Positions 1 through 7,845 are shown, numbered from the stretch's first letter. The stretch: DNA of 52,749 nt from Pseudomonadota bacterium (GCA_021845805.1 JAJZVD010000021.1:1-52749), one strand, 5' to 3'. Notes: generated by a model not told the origin, from the sequence alone. Program-made: numbers and translations.

Positions 1-205
1 ACGGCACCTCGGCGTAGATGTCCTCGAAATCTGCCGTTCCGCCCGTCAGGATCTGGTGGACGATGTTCATCGTCCATGTCGTGCCGCTTTTCGGCGGGAC
101 CGAGATCACGATGTCATCGTTGCGCCATGCGATCTTCTGCTGGATCGCAGGGCGTATCCACGGCGGCCCGTGGGGGCGGCCGTCTGCCTCTGGCGCATCG
201 CTCAT
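1..205 (-). CDS. Sulfotransferase family protein, N-terminal fragment (runs off window)
   Basis: The reverse strand from 205 opens with ATG and stays open to the window edge, giving 68 residues that begin MSDAPEADG. Near residue 37 is PPKSGTTW, the 5'-phosphosulfate loop of PAPS-dependent sulfotransferases, preceded by a beta strand (DIVISVP) and followed by a helix, as in cytosolic-type sulfotransferases. The family moves a sulfuryl group from PAPS to an alcohol or amine acceptor; the acceptor cannot be told from this fragment. The next gene on the same strand starts 283 bp further upstream, so this gene probably has its own promoter. The loop makes the family call firm; the substrate is unknown. 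Confidence 0.8.
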   Translation of the reverse strand, partial: MSDAPEADGRPHGPPWIRPAIQQKIAWRNDDIVISVPPKSGTTWTMNIVHQILTGGTADFEDIYAEVP

Positions 206-487
206 CTCGTTCCTCCCGGTTGTGCAGGCGCTACGGCATCGTTTCGGGGGCACAAGCCGGATGCGGTGCCCATGACACCGGCATCGGCAGAGGCTTTGTC
301 CGCACCCGGCCCCGATGGGCCCCTCTGGATCATCGGGCGGCGGCATCACGCGCGCGGATCGGCCCGCGCAGACGAGTTACGATGGCAACGGCAGTTCGTC
401 CCGCTGCCCCAAGCCTAGCAGAGACAGGCCCCGGTCGTCATCCGCTGGATGACAGCCCCCGATGTGCAGCGAGCCGCGGCCTGGGGG
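206..487. other. Intergenic region, no gene recognised
   Basis: This 282-bp stretch lies between two minus-strand genes. Open frames across it on both strands lack any family motif and look like GC-driven shadows. No clear sigma-70 promoter or T-tailed hairpin was found. Confidence 0.5.
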
Positions 488-1525
488 TCAGTCCTTGTCG
501 ACCGGAGGCACCAGCACTAGCTTCCCGATGTGACGCCCGCTGGCCAGATCGTCCTGCGCCCGCGCGATGTCGCGCAGCGGGTAGGTGTTCGACACAACGG
601 GGCGGATGCGCGCGGTATTGATGATCGTGACCAACCCGGCAAAGACCTCGCGCGGCTGATGGGTTGCGCCCAGGATCGTCAGATCGTTCAGATAGACCCG
701 GCGCAGATCCCCGCGGACGACCGGCCCGCCCACGGCGCCGCTGGTGGCATATCGCCCCCCCGGCCGCAGCGCATCCAGCCGCGACTGGAACCCATCGCCC
801 CCGACCACGTCGATGACCACATCGAAGCTTTGCCGACGCGGTTCGGCATCGCGGGGAAGAATGGCCGCGCCAAAGCCCCGCAGCACGGCCGATTTCGACA
901 CGCTGCATTGGGCGGTCACATCCGCGCCCCGCAACAGCGCAAGGCACACCGCGGCCAGCCCCACCCCCCCCGAGGCCCCCGTGACAAGCACACGTTCGCC
1001 CACCGCGACATTCGCCCGGCTCAGCAGATTGTGGGCGGTACCATAGGCACAGGGCATCGCGCCGATTTCCACATCGCTCAAGGGCGAGGCGGTGACATCA
1101 TGAAGATGGCGCGCCTTCACCAGGCAATACTGCGCAAAGGCCCCGTCATACTCGGACCCGATCGAGACAAAGCGGATCGGGTTGTCGGCCGTGGGCTCGT
1201 GCTGGTTCGTGGGGCAGATCACCCGGGCGCCCAGCGCGAGCCCCTCGACATCCGTCCCCAGCGCGACGATGCGGCCGCACAGGTCAGAGCCCTGGATCCG
1301 GGGAAAGGCCATTTCTCCGCCCCAGCCTGCAAGGCGCCCCTCGGCGCCGTACCATCCCTTGCGGGTGTTGATGTCGGTCATGTTCACGCCCGCGGCAAGC
1401 ACCTTGACCAGAACCTCGCCCGAGGCCGGGCGCGGAACGGGAAGGTCGTCGCGCCACACCAGCATCTCGGGGCCGCCGTGGCCGATCAGATGGACGCCGG
1501 ACATGCGTTCGGGAAGGTCGGTCAC
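488..1525 (-). CDS. Zinc-free MDR-family NADPH:quinone reductase-like oxidoreductase
   Basis: The 345-residue product has the two-domain layout of the medium-chain dehydrogenase/reductase superfamily: an N-terminal GroES-like domain (about residues 18-150) and a Rossmann domain whose dinucleotide loop TGASGGVG sits at residues 182-189. The GHGGPEMLVWRD opening is typical of quinone oxidoreductase relatives. The cysteine cluster that binds structural zinc in alcohol dehydrogenases is absent, which favours a zinc-free NADPH reductase acting on quinones or enones. Full length for the family. No neighbour reveals the substrate. Confidence 0.85.
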   Translation of the reverse strand: MTDLPERMSGVHLIGHGGPEMLVWRDDLPVPRPASGEVLVKVLAAGVNMTDINTRKGWYGAEGRLAGWGGEMAFPRIQGSDLCGRIVALGTDVEGLALGARVICPTNQHEPTADNPIRFVSIGSEYDGAFAQYCLVKARHLHDVTASPLSDVEIGAMPCAYGTAHNLLSRANVAVGERVLVTGASGGVGLAAVCLALLRGADVTAQCSVSKSAVLRGFGAAILPRDAEPRRQSFDVVIDVVGGDGFQSRLDALRPGGRYATSGAVGGPVVRGDLRRVYLNDLTILGATHQPREVFAGLVTIINTARIRPVVSNTYPLRDIARAQDDLASGRHIGKLVLVPPVDKD

Positions 1526-1764
1526 CGCGCACCCGCTCCCCGCAGGACAAAGAGGGCCAGAGCCTTGGCGGCAGGCCGGTCAGGTTGGTTCCAGAGCAAG
1601 CGCATCTCCCTTGGCTCCCCTTGCGCGCACCCTGGCATCAGCCCACGGACGGCGCCGGTTCGGCCGGAGCATGACCGCCGACGCGCGGCGGATCAATTCG
1701 GCGATCCGCCCTGAATTGATCGAAAAGGGCGATTAGGCCGCGCCCCGACCGTCTGGGGCAGCGA
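1526..1764. other. Intergenic region with overlapping inverted repeats
   Basis: There is no convincing gene between the lysE-like stop and the reductase start. At 1691-1721 a 9-bp perfect inverted repeat (GATCAATTC / GAATTGATC) overlaps a second one at 1687-1710 (GGCGGATC / GATCCGCC), so only one hairpin could form at a time in a transcript. It lies 44-78 nt past the stop of the minus-strand transporter gene and may form a 3'-end structure, but no T tract follows on that strand. Confidence 0.4.
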
Positions 1765-2427
1765 TCAGCCGACGAGCGCGCGTGCCGCCCCCTGGATGAA
1801 CCAGAGCATCAGAAGCGCCGTGGCCCCGTTCATCAGAACCGGCCCCCACCGCCCGACGCTGCCCAACTGGCGGTGAAGTGCCACCACCGCGGCCGACAGG
1901 ACAAGCCCCCAGGTGGCCGCGCCGACGATCACCGCCGCCACGACCATGAGAAGCGCGGGCAGGCCAAGGTCCGTCATGCCCGGACGCCCGATGGCGGCCA
2001 GCCAGAAGGTCACGTTCCACGGGCTGGTCAATGCCATCGTCAGGCCAAGGACATAGCTGGCCTTCGTGCTGTCGAACCGGGGGCCGGACCCTGCCACCGC
2101 GGTTCCCCGGAAGGCCCGCCAGGCGCGCCGCAGAAAGGTGACGGCCAGAAGCCCGAGCAGCACGATGGACAAGACGCCCAGCACCTGCTGGGCGACGGGC
2201 CCTGTGAAGACCGCGCCGACCCCGACCGCGACCAGCACCGCCCAGAGCGCATCGCCCGAACAGGCCCCGAGCAGCAGGCCGAAGCCTGCCCAGAAGCCCC
2301 GCGCCAGGCAGCGCCGCGCGATCTCGGTGTTGATCGGACCGGGCGGCCAGGCAACCGACCAGCCCATGAGGAACCCCGACGCAAGAAGAGGCACGACGGA
2401 TGTCGTCAAGATCGGGCTCCGCAGCAA
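1765..2427 (-). CDS. LysE/RhtB-family amino-acid exporter
   Basis: The 220-residue membrane protein has about six hydrophobic segments and the family's N-terminal signature PPGPINTEIARR near residues 28-39, followed by the GFWAGFGLLLGAC helix. LysE/RhtB proteins export amino acids or similar small metabolites through the inner membrane. A second conserved loop, TSPWNVTFW near residue 135, matches the family's conserved N-P-K/W-N region after helix 4. Length is normal (about 205-220). The start at 2427 puts a short hydrophobic leader before the first helix. Substrate not predictable. Confidence 0.85.
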   Translation of the reverse strand: MLRSPILTTSVVPLLASGFLMGWSVAWPPGPINTEIARRCLARGFWAGFGLLLGACSGDALWAVLVAVGVGAVFTGPVAQQVLGVLSIVLLGLLAVTFLRRAWRAFRGTAVAGSGPRFDSTKASYVLGLTMALTSPWNVTFWLAAIGRPGMTDLGLPALLMVVAAVIVGAATWGLVLSAAVVALHRQLGSVGRWGPVLMNGATALLMLWFIQGAARALVG

Positions 2428-2557
2428 TCAGACCCGGGGGCGCCGGCGGCTGTCCCGCGGGCGCCGCGCAGCTTCCGTCACTCCGGCTGGAATAGCGCAG
2501 CAGGGCCGGGCATGCCACCGGGTTTTCGCCCCCCCCGCGCGGGCGGGCCGGGCGGCG

Positions 2558-3001
2558 CTATGCGAGAGCCGTGGCGATCAGGCAGACCAGCACGACAAGC
2601 GTCAGGAAGACCCGCAGCGGCGGATACCAGGCGGGCCCCTCCTGCCGTGCCGTGGGCAGAAGCTCCGCGGCCAGAAGGCCGACGAAGCCGACCGCCAGCA
2701 GGATCAGCGCGAAGGCCGCGGGCAGGAAGGGCGCCGCCAGCGACAGCGCCGGGATCAGGCCAAAGGCCATCAGCCGCCCGGTCGACACGGCGGGCTGCAA
2801 CAGCACGAAGCCCCAGCGCGCCCCGGCCATGAAGGCCAGGATGATCGCGCCCCACAAGATCTCTGCCTGTTGCAGGGCCGCGTGCGGCGCGATGCCGGGC
2901 GCGAGCCAGGCGGCGGCCGCGAAGCCGATGAACGGCCCAAGCCCGAAGACCCCAAGCACAAGCGCCGCGCGCGCGGGGGTCATGCCGGCGCCGCCCGTCA
3001 T
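2558..3001 (-). CDS. DUF3429-type small integral membrane protein
   Basis: The 147-residue reading from ATG at 3001 (MTGGAGMTPARAAL) contains about four to five transmembrane helices, with GARWGFVLL near the middle, a pattern of DUF3429 proteins, whose biochemical function is unknown. An open frame runs further upstream, but the ATG at 3001 overlaps the stop of the upstream ABC1 kinase gene in an ATGA arrangement, which strongly suggests translational coupling and fixes the start. The coupling suggests a membrane or quinone-related role alongside the UbiB-type kinase, but that is inference from position only. Confidence 0.75.
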   Translation of the reverse strand: MTGGAGMTPARAALVLGVFGLGPFIGFAAAAWLAPGIAPHAALQQAEILWGAIILAFMAGARWGFVLLQPAVSTGRLMAFGLIPALSLAAPFLPAAFALILLAVGFVGLLAAELLPTARQEGPAWYPPLRVFLTLVVLVCLIATALA

Positions 3002-4365
3002 GCCACGGTCTCGGGGCCGCAGGGGGCCGGATCGCAGGCCTGCGGCGCATGACGCGCGGCAAGCGTCACCAGCGGCACACGGGCCCGCATCCGGACGCAC
3101 AGCAGCGCGGTGCCGCTGATCTTGCGCTGCACGAACAGCGTCTGCACGGGGGGAACGTGCCAGCTTGCGCGATCGGCCACGACAGGCGCGGCCGCGTCCC
3201 GCAGCGCGCCGACGAAGCCGCGCTCGGCAAAATCGAACAGACCCGCGCCGCCCCGGCTGCGGCCGACATGGGCCAGCACGATCCCGACCATCTCGGCCAG
3301 CGCCGGGCCATTGCGGCGCATCTGCGCCTCCGACACGAAGCCGTAGCGCAGAAGCACGTCCTGCAACGCGTCGCGGTCCTCGGCCAGCCCGGCGGACAGC
3401 AGGTCGCGATAGGCCGCGGCAGTCTCGGGCGGGATCGGGCGCGCGGCGCCGAAGTCAAGCAGCAGGATGCGCCCATCCTCCTTGCGCCATTTGAAGTTCG
3501 CAAAGTTCGGATCGGTCTGCATGTAACCGAACACGAAGAGTTCCCGCAGGACAAGCTCCAGCAAGGCCCCGCAGGCCGCATCGCGCCGCGCCTGGCTTTC
3601 GTCGGACAGGCTTTCGATCGGGGCACCGGACAGGAAGTCCATCGGCAGCACCGTGGGGGCGACGAGGTCGTCAACCGGTTCCGGCAGCGCAAACCGCGGG
3701 TCATCGGCCAGAAGCACCCGATAGCGGCGCATCTGCTCGGCCTCGCGCAGGTAGTCCGCCTCTTCGTGCAACTGCCGCCTGGCCTCGGCCAGCAGCGGCG
3801 CGATGTCGAGCCCGGCCGGCAGCAGCCCCGAATAACGCAAGAGCGCCGCGACATTGTCGATGTCGGCGTCGATGCTGGCCGCGACACCGGGATACTGCAC
3901 CTTGATCGCCAGCTCGCGCCCCGACCGAAGCCGGGCGCGGTGCACCTGCCCGATCGAGGCAGCCGCGATCGGGCGCACGTCGAACTGCTGGAAGCGGCTT
4001 CGCCACGCGGGCCCCCAGGCGCCCACCAGCACCTGGTCAAGCTGCCGGGGCGGCATCACATGCGCCGAGTCCCTGAGTTGCGCGAGGATGGCCGTCAGTT
4101 CGGCCGGCAGAACGTCACCTGCATCAAGCGAGATCATCTGCCCCAGTTTCATCGCCGCACCGCGCATCCGCGACAGCTGATCGGTCACCCGCCGCATGTT
4201 CACGGGTGTCAGCAGCAGATCGGGGATGCGTGGCCGCTCGCCGCGGGCAAGCTGGCGCATGCCTTCGCCCAGCGCCCCGGCGGCTACCCCGCCCGCCATC
4301 TGGCCCAGCGCCGCAAGCCGCGCAAGGCGCGCCTGCGGCACCTTGCTGTATCGTTCCTCTGCCAC
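2998..4365 (-). CDS. ABC1/UbiB (ADCK3-like) atypical kinase family protein
   Basis: This is an ABC1-domain protein of about 455 residues, related to UbiB/COQ8, which supports ubiquinone synthesis at the membrane. Visible motifs in order: the KxGQ motif (KLGQ, about residue 73), the Ala-rich loop AAASIGQVH (about 134), the catalytic-type lysine in LAIKVQYPG, the metal/nucleotide-binding QTDPNFANF, and DFG (LLLDFGAA). These match the ADCK3/COQ8 branch. The GTG at 4365 is chosen as start because AGGGGG lies four bases upstream; an in-frame ATG at 4404 and another at 4428 have no ribosome site. The downstream DUF3429 gene overlaps by four bases. Confidence 0.88.
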   Translation of the reverse strand: MAEERYSKVPQARLARLAALGQMAGGVAAGALGEGMRQLARGERPRIPDLLLTPVNMRRVTDQLSRMRGAAMKLGQMISLDAGDVLPAELTAILAQLRDSAHVMPPRQLDQVLVGAWGPAWRSRFQQFDVRPIAAASIGQVHRARLRSGRELAIKVQYPGVAASIDADIDNVAALLRYSGLLPAGLDIAPLLAEARRQLHEEADYLREAEQMRRYRVLLADDPRFALPEPVDDLVAPTVLPMDFLSGAPIESLSDESQARRDAACGALLELVLRELFVFGYMQTDPNFANFKWRKEDGRILLLDFGAARPIPPETAAAYRDLLSAGLAEDRDALQDVLLRYGFVSEAQMRRNGPALAEMVGIVLAHVGRSRGGAGLFDFAERGFVGALRDAAAPVVADRASWHVPPVQTLFVQRKISGTALLCVRMRARVPLVTLAARHAPQACDPAPCGPETVA

Positions 4366-4523
4366 GTGACCCCCTGCCCGTCCGACCCGCCACCGGGTCT
4401 TCATGGTGACATACGCCGGGGCGCGCACGGCGGATCATTGTCCGGCCGCGCTGCGGCGATCCGACAGGCCGGGGCAAGGGGGGCCCTGCCTGCGCGCGGT
4501 TCGGTAGAGGCTGTCACGGAAGG

Positions 4524-4600
4524 TGGTACCGCCTCCCCGGCTCGAACGGGGGACCCCCAGATCCACAATCTGGTGCTCTAACCAACTGAGCTAAGGCGGC
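4524..4600 (-). tRNA. tRNA-His (anticodon GTG)
   Basis: The reverse strand folds into a full cloverleaf: acceptor GCCGCCT pairing with AGGCGGT, D-arm TTAGCTCAGTTGGTTAGAGC, anticodon stem CCAGA/TCTGG around loop TTGTGGA (anticodon GTG), and T-arm with GTTCGAG. CCA is encoded. The base before G1 in the gene is T, the first pair is G1:U72, and the discriminator is A73. Most bacterial tRNA-His carry an extra G-1 opposite C73; its absence together with A73 is an established trait of a group of alphaproteobacteria, which recognise tRNA-His with a divergent HisRS. Confidence 0.95.
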
Positions 4601-4654
4601 ACGCGGGGGCGGTTTAGCGCCGGGGTCGGCGGATTGCAAGAGCCTCGCCGCGGC

Positions 4655-5140
4655 TCAAAGGGTGATTTCCCAGGTCTGGTCGATCACGTCCTGGCCAAAG
4701 TCATGCCCCGCGGTTTCCGCGATCTTGCAGAACCCGTGCGCCGCGTAAAGCGCGATGGCCGCGTGGTGGCTGGCATGGGTCCACAGCACCATCCGGCGAT
4801 AGCCGCGTGCCCTTGCCCAGTCCAGACATTCCCGCAGCAGCCGCTTGCCAAGCCCGGTGCCGCGCGCCGCGGGCTCGACCAGGAACAGCCGCAGCTTGGC
4901 CACCTCGTCATCCACCCGCACGCAGAAGATGCAGCCCAGCCGCTCCTCCCCTCTGCGGGCAATCCAGGCGCGTTCGCGGGCGGGGTCGCGGGTGCGGATG
5001 TAGGCAGCAAGGATTTCGGCCACCAGCGCCTCGAAACTCGCGTCATAGCCCTCCTCGGCAGCATAAAGCAGGGCGTGCCGCCCGATGATCCAGCCCGCGT
5101 CGCCGATGGCCAGGTCGTTCAGCGTGATCGTCTGGTGCAT
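4655..5140 (-). CDS. GNAT-family N-acetyltransferase
   Basis: From ATG at 5140 (MHQTITLNDL) the product has 161 residues with the GNAT fold. The acetyl-CoA pyrophosphate loop appears as ARGTGLGKRLL (about residue 102), preceded by the beta-4 strand AKLRLFLVEP and followed by ARGYRRMVLWTHASHHAAIALYAAHGF, the usual beta-5 / helix-4 segment. This layout resembles the acetyltransferase half of MarR-GNAT fusion proteins. An in-frame ATG at 5167 would add nine residues with no homologous feel. The acceptor substrate is unknown. The gene follows the tRNA-His on the opposite side of a short spacer. Confidence 0.8.
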   Translation of the reverse strand: MHQTITLNDLAIGDAGWIIGRHALLYAAEEGYDASFEALVAEILAAYIRTRDPARERAWIARRGEERLGCIFCVRVDDEVAKLRLFLVEPAARGTGLGKRLLRECLDWARARGYRRMVLWTHASHHAAIALYAAHGFCKIAETAGHDFGQDVIDQTWEITL

Positions 5141-5245
5141 GGCGCGGCCTCCGGTCCCGGGCAGCATGGCAGGCGGCGTGGCGCGGTCAAGCGGGCTTGC
5201 CAGCCAAACGCTTCGGCGCTACCGAGGCGCAAACCGGAGGGCGCC

Positions 5246-5464
5246 ATGAGCATCGACAAGCAAAGCGACATCGCCGCGAACCTGCAGATCGGGCCGACCA
5301 CGCTCGGGATGGTGCGGATCTACATCGAGGGCGACGGCATCGAGTTGCCGCTCGACTTCGAGCCCGAAGAGGCCGAGGAAATCGCCGAGGAGTTGCTGGC
5401 CGCCGCCAAGATGGCGCGCAGCATGGAAGGCGGTGCCCCTGCGGGCGGGCGGCGCAAGAAGTAG
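5246..5464 (+). CDS. Small acidic protein, DUF6324-like
   Basis: This 72-residue ORF starts at ATG 5246 with GGAGG five bases upstream. It begins MSIDKQSDIAANLQIGP, continues through a two-strand segment TLGMVRIYIEGDGIELPLDF and an acidic helix (EPEEAEEIAEELLAAAKMA), and ends in a basic GRRKK tail. The pattern recalls small proteins annotated DUF6324 in Rhodobacterales; that name is from memory. Function is unknown. It sits between divergent GNAT and convergent mmcB genes as a single-gene unit. Confidence 0.75.
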   Translation: MSIDKQSDIAANLQIGPTTLGMVRIYIEGDGIELPLDFEPEEAEEIAEELLAAAKMARSMEGGAPAGGRRKK

Positions 5465-5465
5465 C

Positions 5466-5963
5466 CTAATCGGCGCCGGTCGCCCCGGACCCCGGCTCCA
5501 TCCCCGTCGCCAGCAGGCCGCGCGGGCGCGGATCGCGCAGCGCCTGAAGCCGCAGGGCCGCGTGGCGGGCGAACTTGTGCGCCACCACCTTGCGCCGGGC
5601 CGGGGCCAGCCGGGTTTCGGCAGGCATCCGCAGGATTTCGGCATCGTAGCCATCCGCGATCATCAGCCCGGTTTCCGGCGGCAGAAGCTCGGACGGGAAA
5701 TCGGCATCGACCGCCCAGAAGAAGCGGTCGCACCAGGGCAGATAGCCCTGCCACTTGCGGTCCGAGGTGAAATCGACGCGCGAGGACTTGCACTCCACGA
5801 TCCAGATCTCGCCCTTCGGCCCCAGTGCCATCACATCGACCCTGAGCCCCGGCGCGGGCACCAGTTCGACGACCGAAACGAAGTCATGCCCCAGCAGGTG
5901 GCGGCAAACCCCACGAGCAAGCAACTGGCCCGGCTGAAGCGGCAAGGAGAGATCGTCTGGCAT
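5466..5963 (-). CDS. mmcB: MmcB-family DNA repair protein (nuclease-like fold)
   Basis: From ATG at 5963 (MPDDLSLPLQPGQ) the 165-residue product carries DVMALGPKGEIWIVECKSSRVDF, a PD-(D/E)XK-type core with D, E and the ECK triad, followed by DRKWQGYLPWCDRFFWAVD. These are hallmarks of the MmcB family, linked in Caulobacter to mitomycin C damage repair together with ImuABC mutagenesis. The open frame extends far upstream to 6974, but that part is antisense to the isochorismatase and 6S genes. The stop is almost adjacent to the convergent small DUF gene (ends at 5464 and 5466). Catalysis in this family is inferred. Confidence 0.85.
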   Translation of the reverse strand: MPDDLSLPLQPGQLLARGVCRHLLGHDFVSVVELVPAPGLRVDVMALGPKGEIWIVECKSSRVDFTSDRKWQGYLPWCDRFFWAVDADFPSELLPPETGLMIADGYDAEILRMPAETRLAPARRKVVAHKFARHAALRLQALRDPRPRGLLATGMEPGSGATGAD

Positions 5964-6083
5964 GGCGCCACTATGAACAAGACGTGAACAAATGTCCAGA
6001 ACAGCCATCCGGCATGGCTGCCTTGCGGCGCGGGTGCTACCATCGCAGCAGGGCGATTCGGGCCCCGGCAGAGGGAATGGCGG

Positions 6084-6620
6084 ATGCAGGCCCTGCTCAT
6101 CATCGACATGCAGCGCGAAATGCAGCATCGCATCGCGGCGGGGCGCGATTGCGTCAACCCGGACGCGCCGGACCGGATCGCGGCCCTGGCGGATCGCTTC
6201 CGGCAGCGCGGCCTGCCGGTTCTGCACGTTCGCCACCACGATGATGACCTCGCCTCGCCGCTGCATCCCGAGGCGCCGGGCGTGGGGCCGATGGACTGCG
6301 CGATGGCCCGCGATGCCGAGCCCGTGTTCGTCAAGCGCACCTCCTCGGCTTTCGCCTCGACCGACCTGGCCGCCTGGCTTCAGGGCCGGGGGCTGCGCGA
6401 GATTGCGGTGGTGGGCGCGGTGGCCGGGTTCTGCGTCAACTCGACGGTGCGGGCGGGGGCCGATCTGGGCTTTCGGATGACCGTGGTGCGGGATGCGGTG
6501 ATCGGCTTCGATCTGCCTGGCGCGGGCCTGTCGGCGCGGATGCTGTTCGATGCCACGATGGCGCTTCTTGCCGCGGATTTCGCGACGCTTGTCGACAGCG
6601 CGACGTTGCTCGACGGTTAG
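6084..6620 (+). CDS. Isochorismatase-family cysteine hydrolase
   Basis: The 178-residue product begins MQALLIIDMQ, with catalytic Asp at residue 8, Lys at 84 (VKRTSSAF) and Cys at 117 (AVAGFCVNSTVRAG), the Asp-Lys-Cys triad of isochorismatase-like hydrolases (nicotinamidases, N-carbamoylsarcosine amidases, related amidases). Length is normal for the family. Substrate cannot be read from the sequence; no pathway partner lies next to it. It is followed directly by the 6S RNA promoter, 25 bp past its stop. Confidence 0.85.
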   Translation: MQALLIIDMQREMQHRIAAGRDCVNPDAPDRIAALADRFRQRGLPVLHVRHHDDDLASPLHPEAPGVGPMDCAMARDAEPVFVKRTSSAFASTDLAAWLQGRGLREIAVVGAVAGFCVNSTVRAGADLGFRMTVVRDAVIGFDLPGAGLSARMLFDATMALLAADFATLVDSATLLDG

Positions 6621-6644
6621 CCGCACCGCCCCCCGCACGGCCCC

Positions 6645-6673
6645 TTGCCGGGCCGCTGCAACGCGCCTATCTT
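6645..6673 (+). promoter_or_regulatory. Sigma-70 promoter of the 6S RNA gene
   Basis: TTGCCG (6645-6650) and TATCTT (6668-6673) are separated by exactly 17 bp, and the predicted start, seven to eight bases on, coincides with the first base of the 6S closing stem (6681). Confidence 0.7.
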
Positions 6674-6680
6674 GAACCTT

Positions 6681-6845
6681 GGCGGGCTTCTGCCCTTCGC
6701 GTGACGGGCCCTTTTCCAGTGGCCGATAAGCTTCTCCGAGGGAGCTGGCTCTGCCAGGATCGTGGTCCTGGTATCTGGCTCCCACCTGGTCATCCAGGCT
6801 CTCGGGAAATTCACGCCCGCACGGTTGCCGCGGTTCCCGCCACCT
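6681..6845 (+). ncRNA. ssrS: 6S RNA
   Basis: This region of about 165 nt folds into one long imperfect hairpin: closing stem GGCGGG (6681) with CCCGCC (6836-6841), an inner stem GCGTGA/TCACGC, a large open bubble, then CTCCGAG/CTCGGGA and a terminal arm closed by GGGAGC/GCTCCC. The 5' side of the bubble contains TGGCCGATA, matching the GAGCCGATA of E. coli 6S RNA from which product RNA is copied (predicted pRNA start AUCGGCC). 6S RNA traps sigma-70 RNA polymerase in stationary phase. Its neighbour on the opposite strand is a small membrane protein, the arrangement reported for Rhodobacter sphaeroides ssrS. The 3' end is approximate. Confidence 0.85.
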
Positions 6846-6896
6846 TCCCCCTTCATCGGGCCCGGCACTGCCCGCCCCTGACCCGCAGCGCAAACG

Positions 6897-6928
6897 AAAA
6901 CGGCCCGCGCAAAGGGCGGGCCGTTCGG
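6897..6928 (-). terminator. Intrinsic terminator of the small membrane protein gene
   Basis: AACGGCCCGC and GCGGGCCGTT form a perfect 10-bp stem. On the minus strand it is followed by TTTTCGTTT, a good intrinsic terminator about 20 nt past the stop at 6946. On the plus strand the T run is poor, so it would be only a backstop for the 6S transcript. Confidence 0.8.
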
Positions 6929-6945
6929 TCGTTATCGTCGACTGA

Positions 6946-7269
6946 TCAGCGGCGGCGGCGGTCCTGGCGCACATCCCTCACCGGAATGGCAACCGGCAGC
7001 AAGACGCGCGCCGCGCCATGCCGATGCCCGCCGCGAGGGCCGGTGTCATCCTCGGCCAGCAGCATCACGGCGATGGCGAACTGCACCCCCGCGAAGACCA
7101 CGCCATTCGACACGAACAGCATCAGGGCGGCCACCCAGCCCAGATCGGTCTCCAGGATCAGATGCCCCAGCCCCGCGACGTTCATCCAGACCAGCGTCGC
7201 GCAGAACGCGGCCGATATGGCAAAGCCGATCAGAACGTGGCGGATGTAAAGACGAACCAAGGCAGGCAT
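6946..7269 (-). CDS. Small membrane protein, salt-stress-type (neighbour of 6S RNA)
   Basis: From ATG at 7269 (MPALVRLYIRHVLIGFAISAAF) the product has 107 residues with about three transmembrane helices and a basic, Arg-rich C-terminal tail (VRDVRQDRRRR). The first 60 residues resemble a protein common next to 6S RNA in Rhodobacterales; in R. sphaeroides the equivalent gene (called sspA there, unrelated to stringent starvation protein A) encodes a putative salt-stress-induced membrane protein on the strand opposite ssrS, and was reported to rise in a 6S deletion strain under salt. An upstream in-frame ATG at 7305 lies inside the promoter region and is not used here. Biochemical function unknown. 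Confidence 0.75.
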   Translation of the reverse strand: MPALVRLYIRHVLIGFAISAAFCATLVWMNVAGLGHLILETDLGWVAALMLFVSNGVVFAGVQFAIAVMLLAEDDTGPRGGHRHGAARVLLPVAIPVRDVRQDRRRR

Positions 7270-7296
7270 CACACGACTCCCGTAAATCCTGCCTGC

Positions 7297-7325
7297 ATGC
7301 GACACCCGGCGCGACCCATTGTCAA
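7297..7325 (-). promoter_or_regulatory. Candidate promoter of the small membrane protein gene
   Basis: On the minus strand a perfect -35 TTGACA (7325-7320) is followed after 17 bp by a weak -10, TCGCAT (7302-7297), about 30 bp before the ATG. A perfect -35 with a poor -10 suits a regulated promoter. Confidence 0.45.
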
Positions 7326-7380
7326 ACGCTGTTTGCAGCCGCTCGACATTATTCTGCGAAAATGCCGCGCGTCGCGCAAT

Positions 7381-7845
7381 TTACAGGCCGTCCGGGTGCA
7401 GCTCGTGGGCCATGTGATCCAGCACCGCATTGACGAAGCGCGCCTCTTTGCCATCCGGGAAGAAGGCCTTGGCGATGTCGACATATTCGGTGATGACCAC
7501 CTTGGGCGGCGTCGCCGATTGCACCAGCTCGGCCCCGGCGCCCCGGAACAGCGCCCGCAGCGTCGGGTCGATGCGGTCGATCGGCCATTTGGCCACCAGC
7601 GCGCGATCGGTCATCTGGTCGATCCGCGCCTGCCAGTTCACCGCGTCGGCCACCAGCTTGCGGAACAGGTCCACATCGCCTTCGGCCATCTCGCCATCCT
7701 CGTAGACCGCGCCGAAGCGGTGCGTCTCGAACTCGCGCACGACGGATTCGACCGTCTGGCCGGACACTTCCATCTGGAACAGCGCCTGCACGGCGTAAAG
7801 CCGGGCGGCGGACCGCATCTGGCGCTTGTCGGGCTTCTCGCTCAT
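7381..7845 (-). CDS. nusB: Transcription antitermination factor NusB
   Basis: From ATG at 7845 (MSEKPDKRQMRSAARLYAVQALFQMEV) the 154-residue product is an all-helical NusB, which binds boxA RNA with NusE/S10 and stops early termination in rRNA operons. The N-terminal RSAARLYAVQALFQ and the C-terminal ATPPKVVITEYVDIAKAF with F-P-D-G-K-E-ARFVNAVLD are diagnostic. Its start overlaps the ribH stop by four bases (ATGA), so it is the last gene of the riboflavin operon, a linkage common in bacteria. Confidence 0.95.
   Translation of the reverse strand: MSEKPDKRQMRSAARLYAVQALFQMEVSGQTVESVVREFETHRFGAVYEDGEMAEGDVDLFRKLVADAVNWQARIDQMTDRALVAKWPIDRIDPTLRALFRGAGAELVQSATPPKVVITEYVDIAKAFFPDGKEARFVNAVLDHMAHELHPDGL

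Noticed and set aside
438-947. Open frames around the reductase gene start region
   Set aside because: They are out of frame shadows of the MDR gene; no start signal or motif.
1687-1721. Attenuator-like overlapping hairpins after the lysE-like gene
   Set aside because: The pairing is real but there is no T run, leader peptide or downstream gene in a position to be regulated, so it is described only as an intergenic feature.
2478-3062. Alternative frames over the UbiB/DUF3429 region
   Set aside because: The membrane-protein frame from 3001 has the right hydrophobic pattern and overlaps the UbiB stop in ATGA; the others do not.
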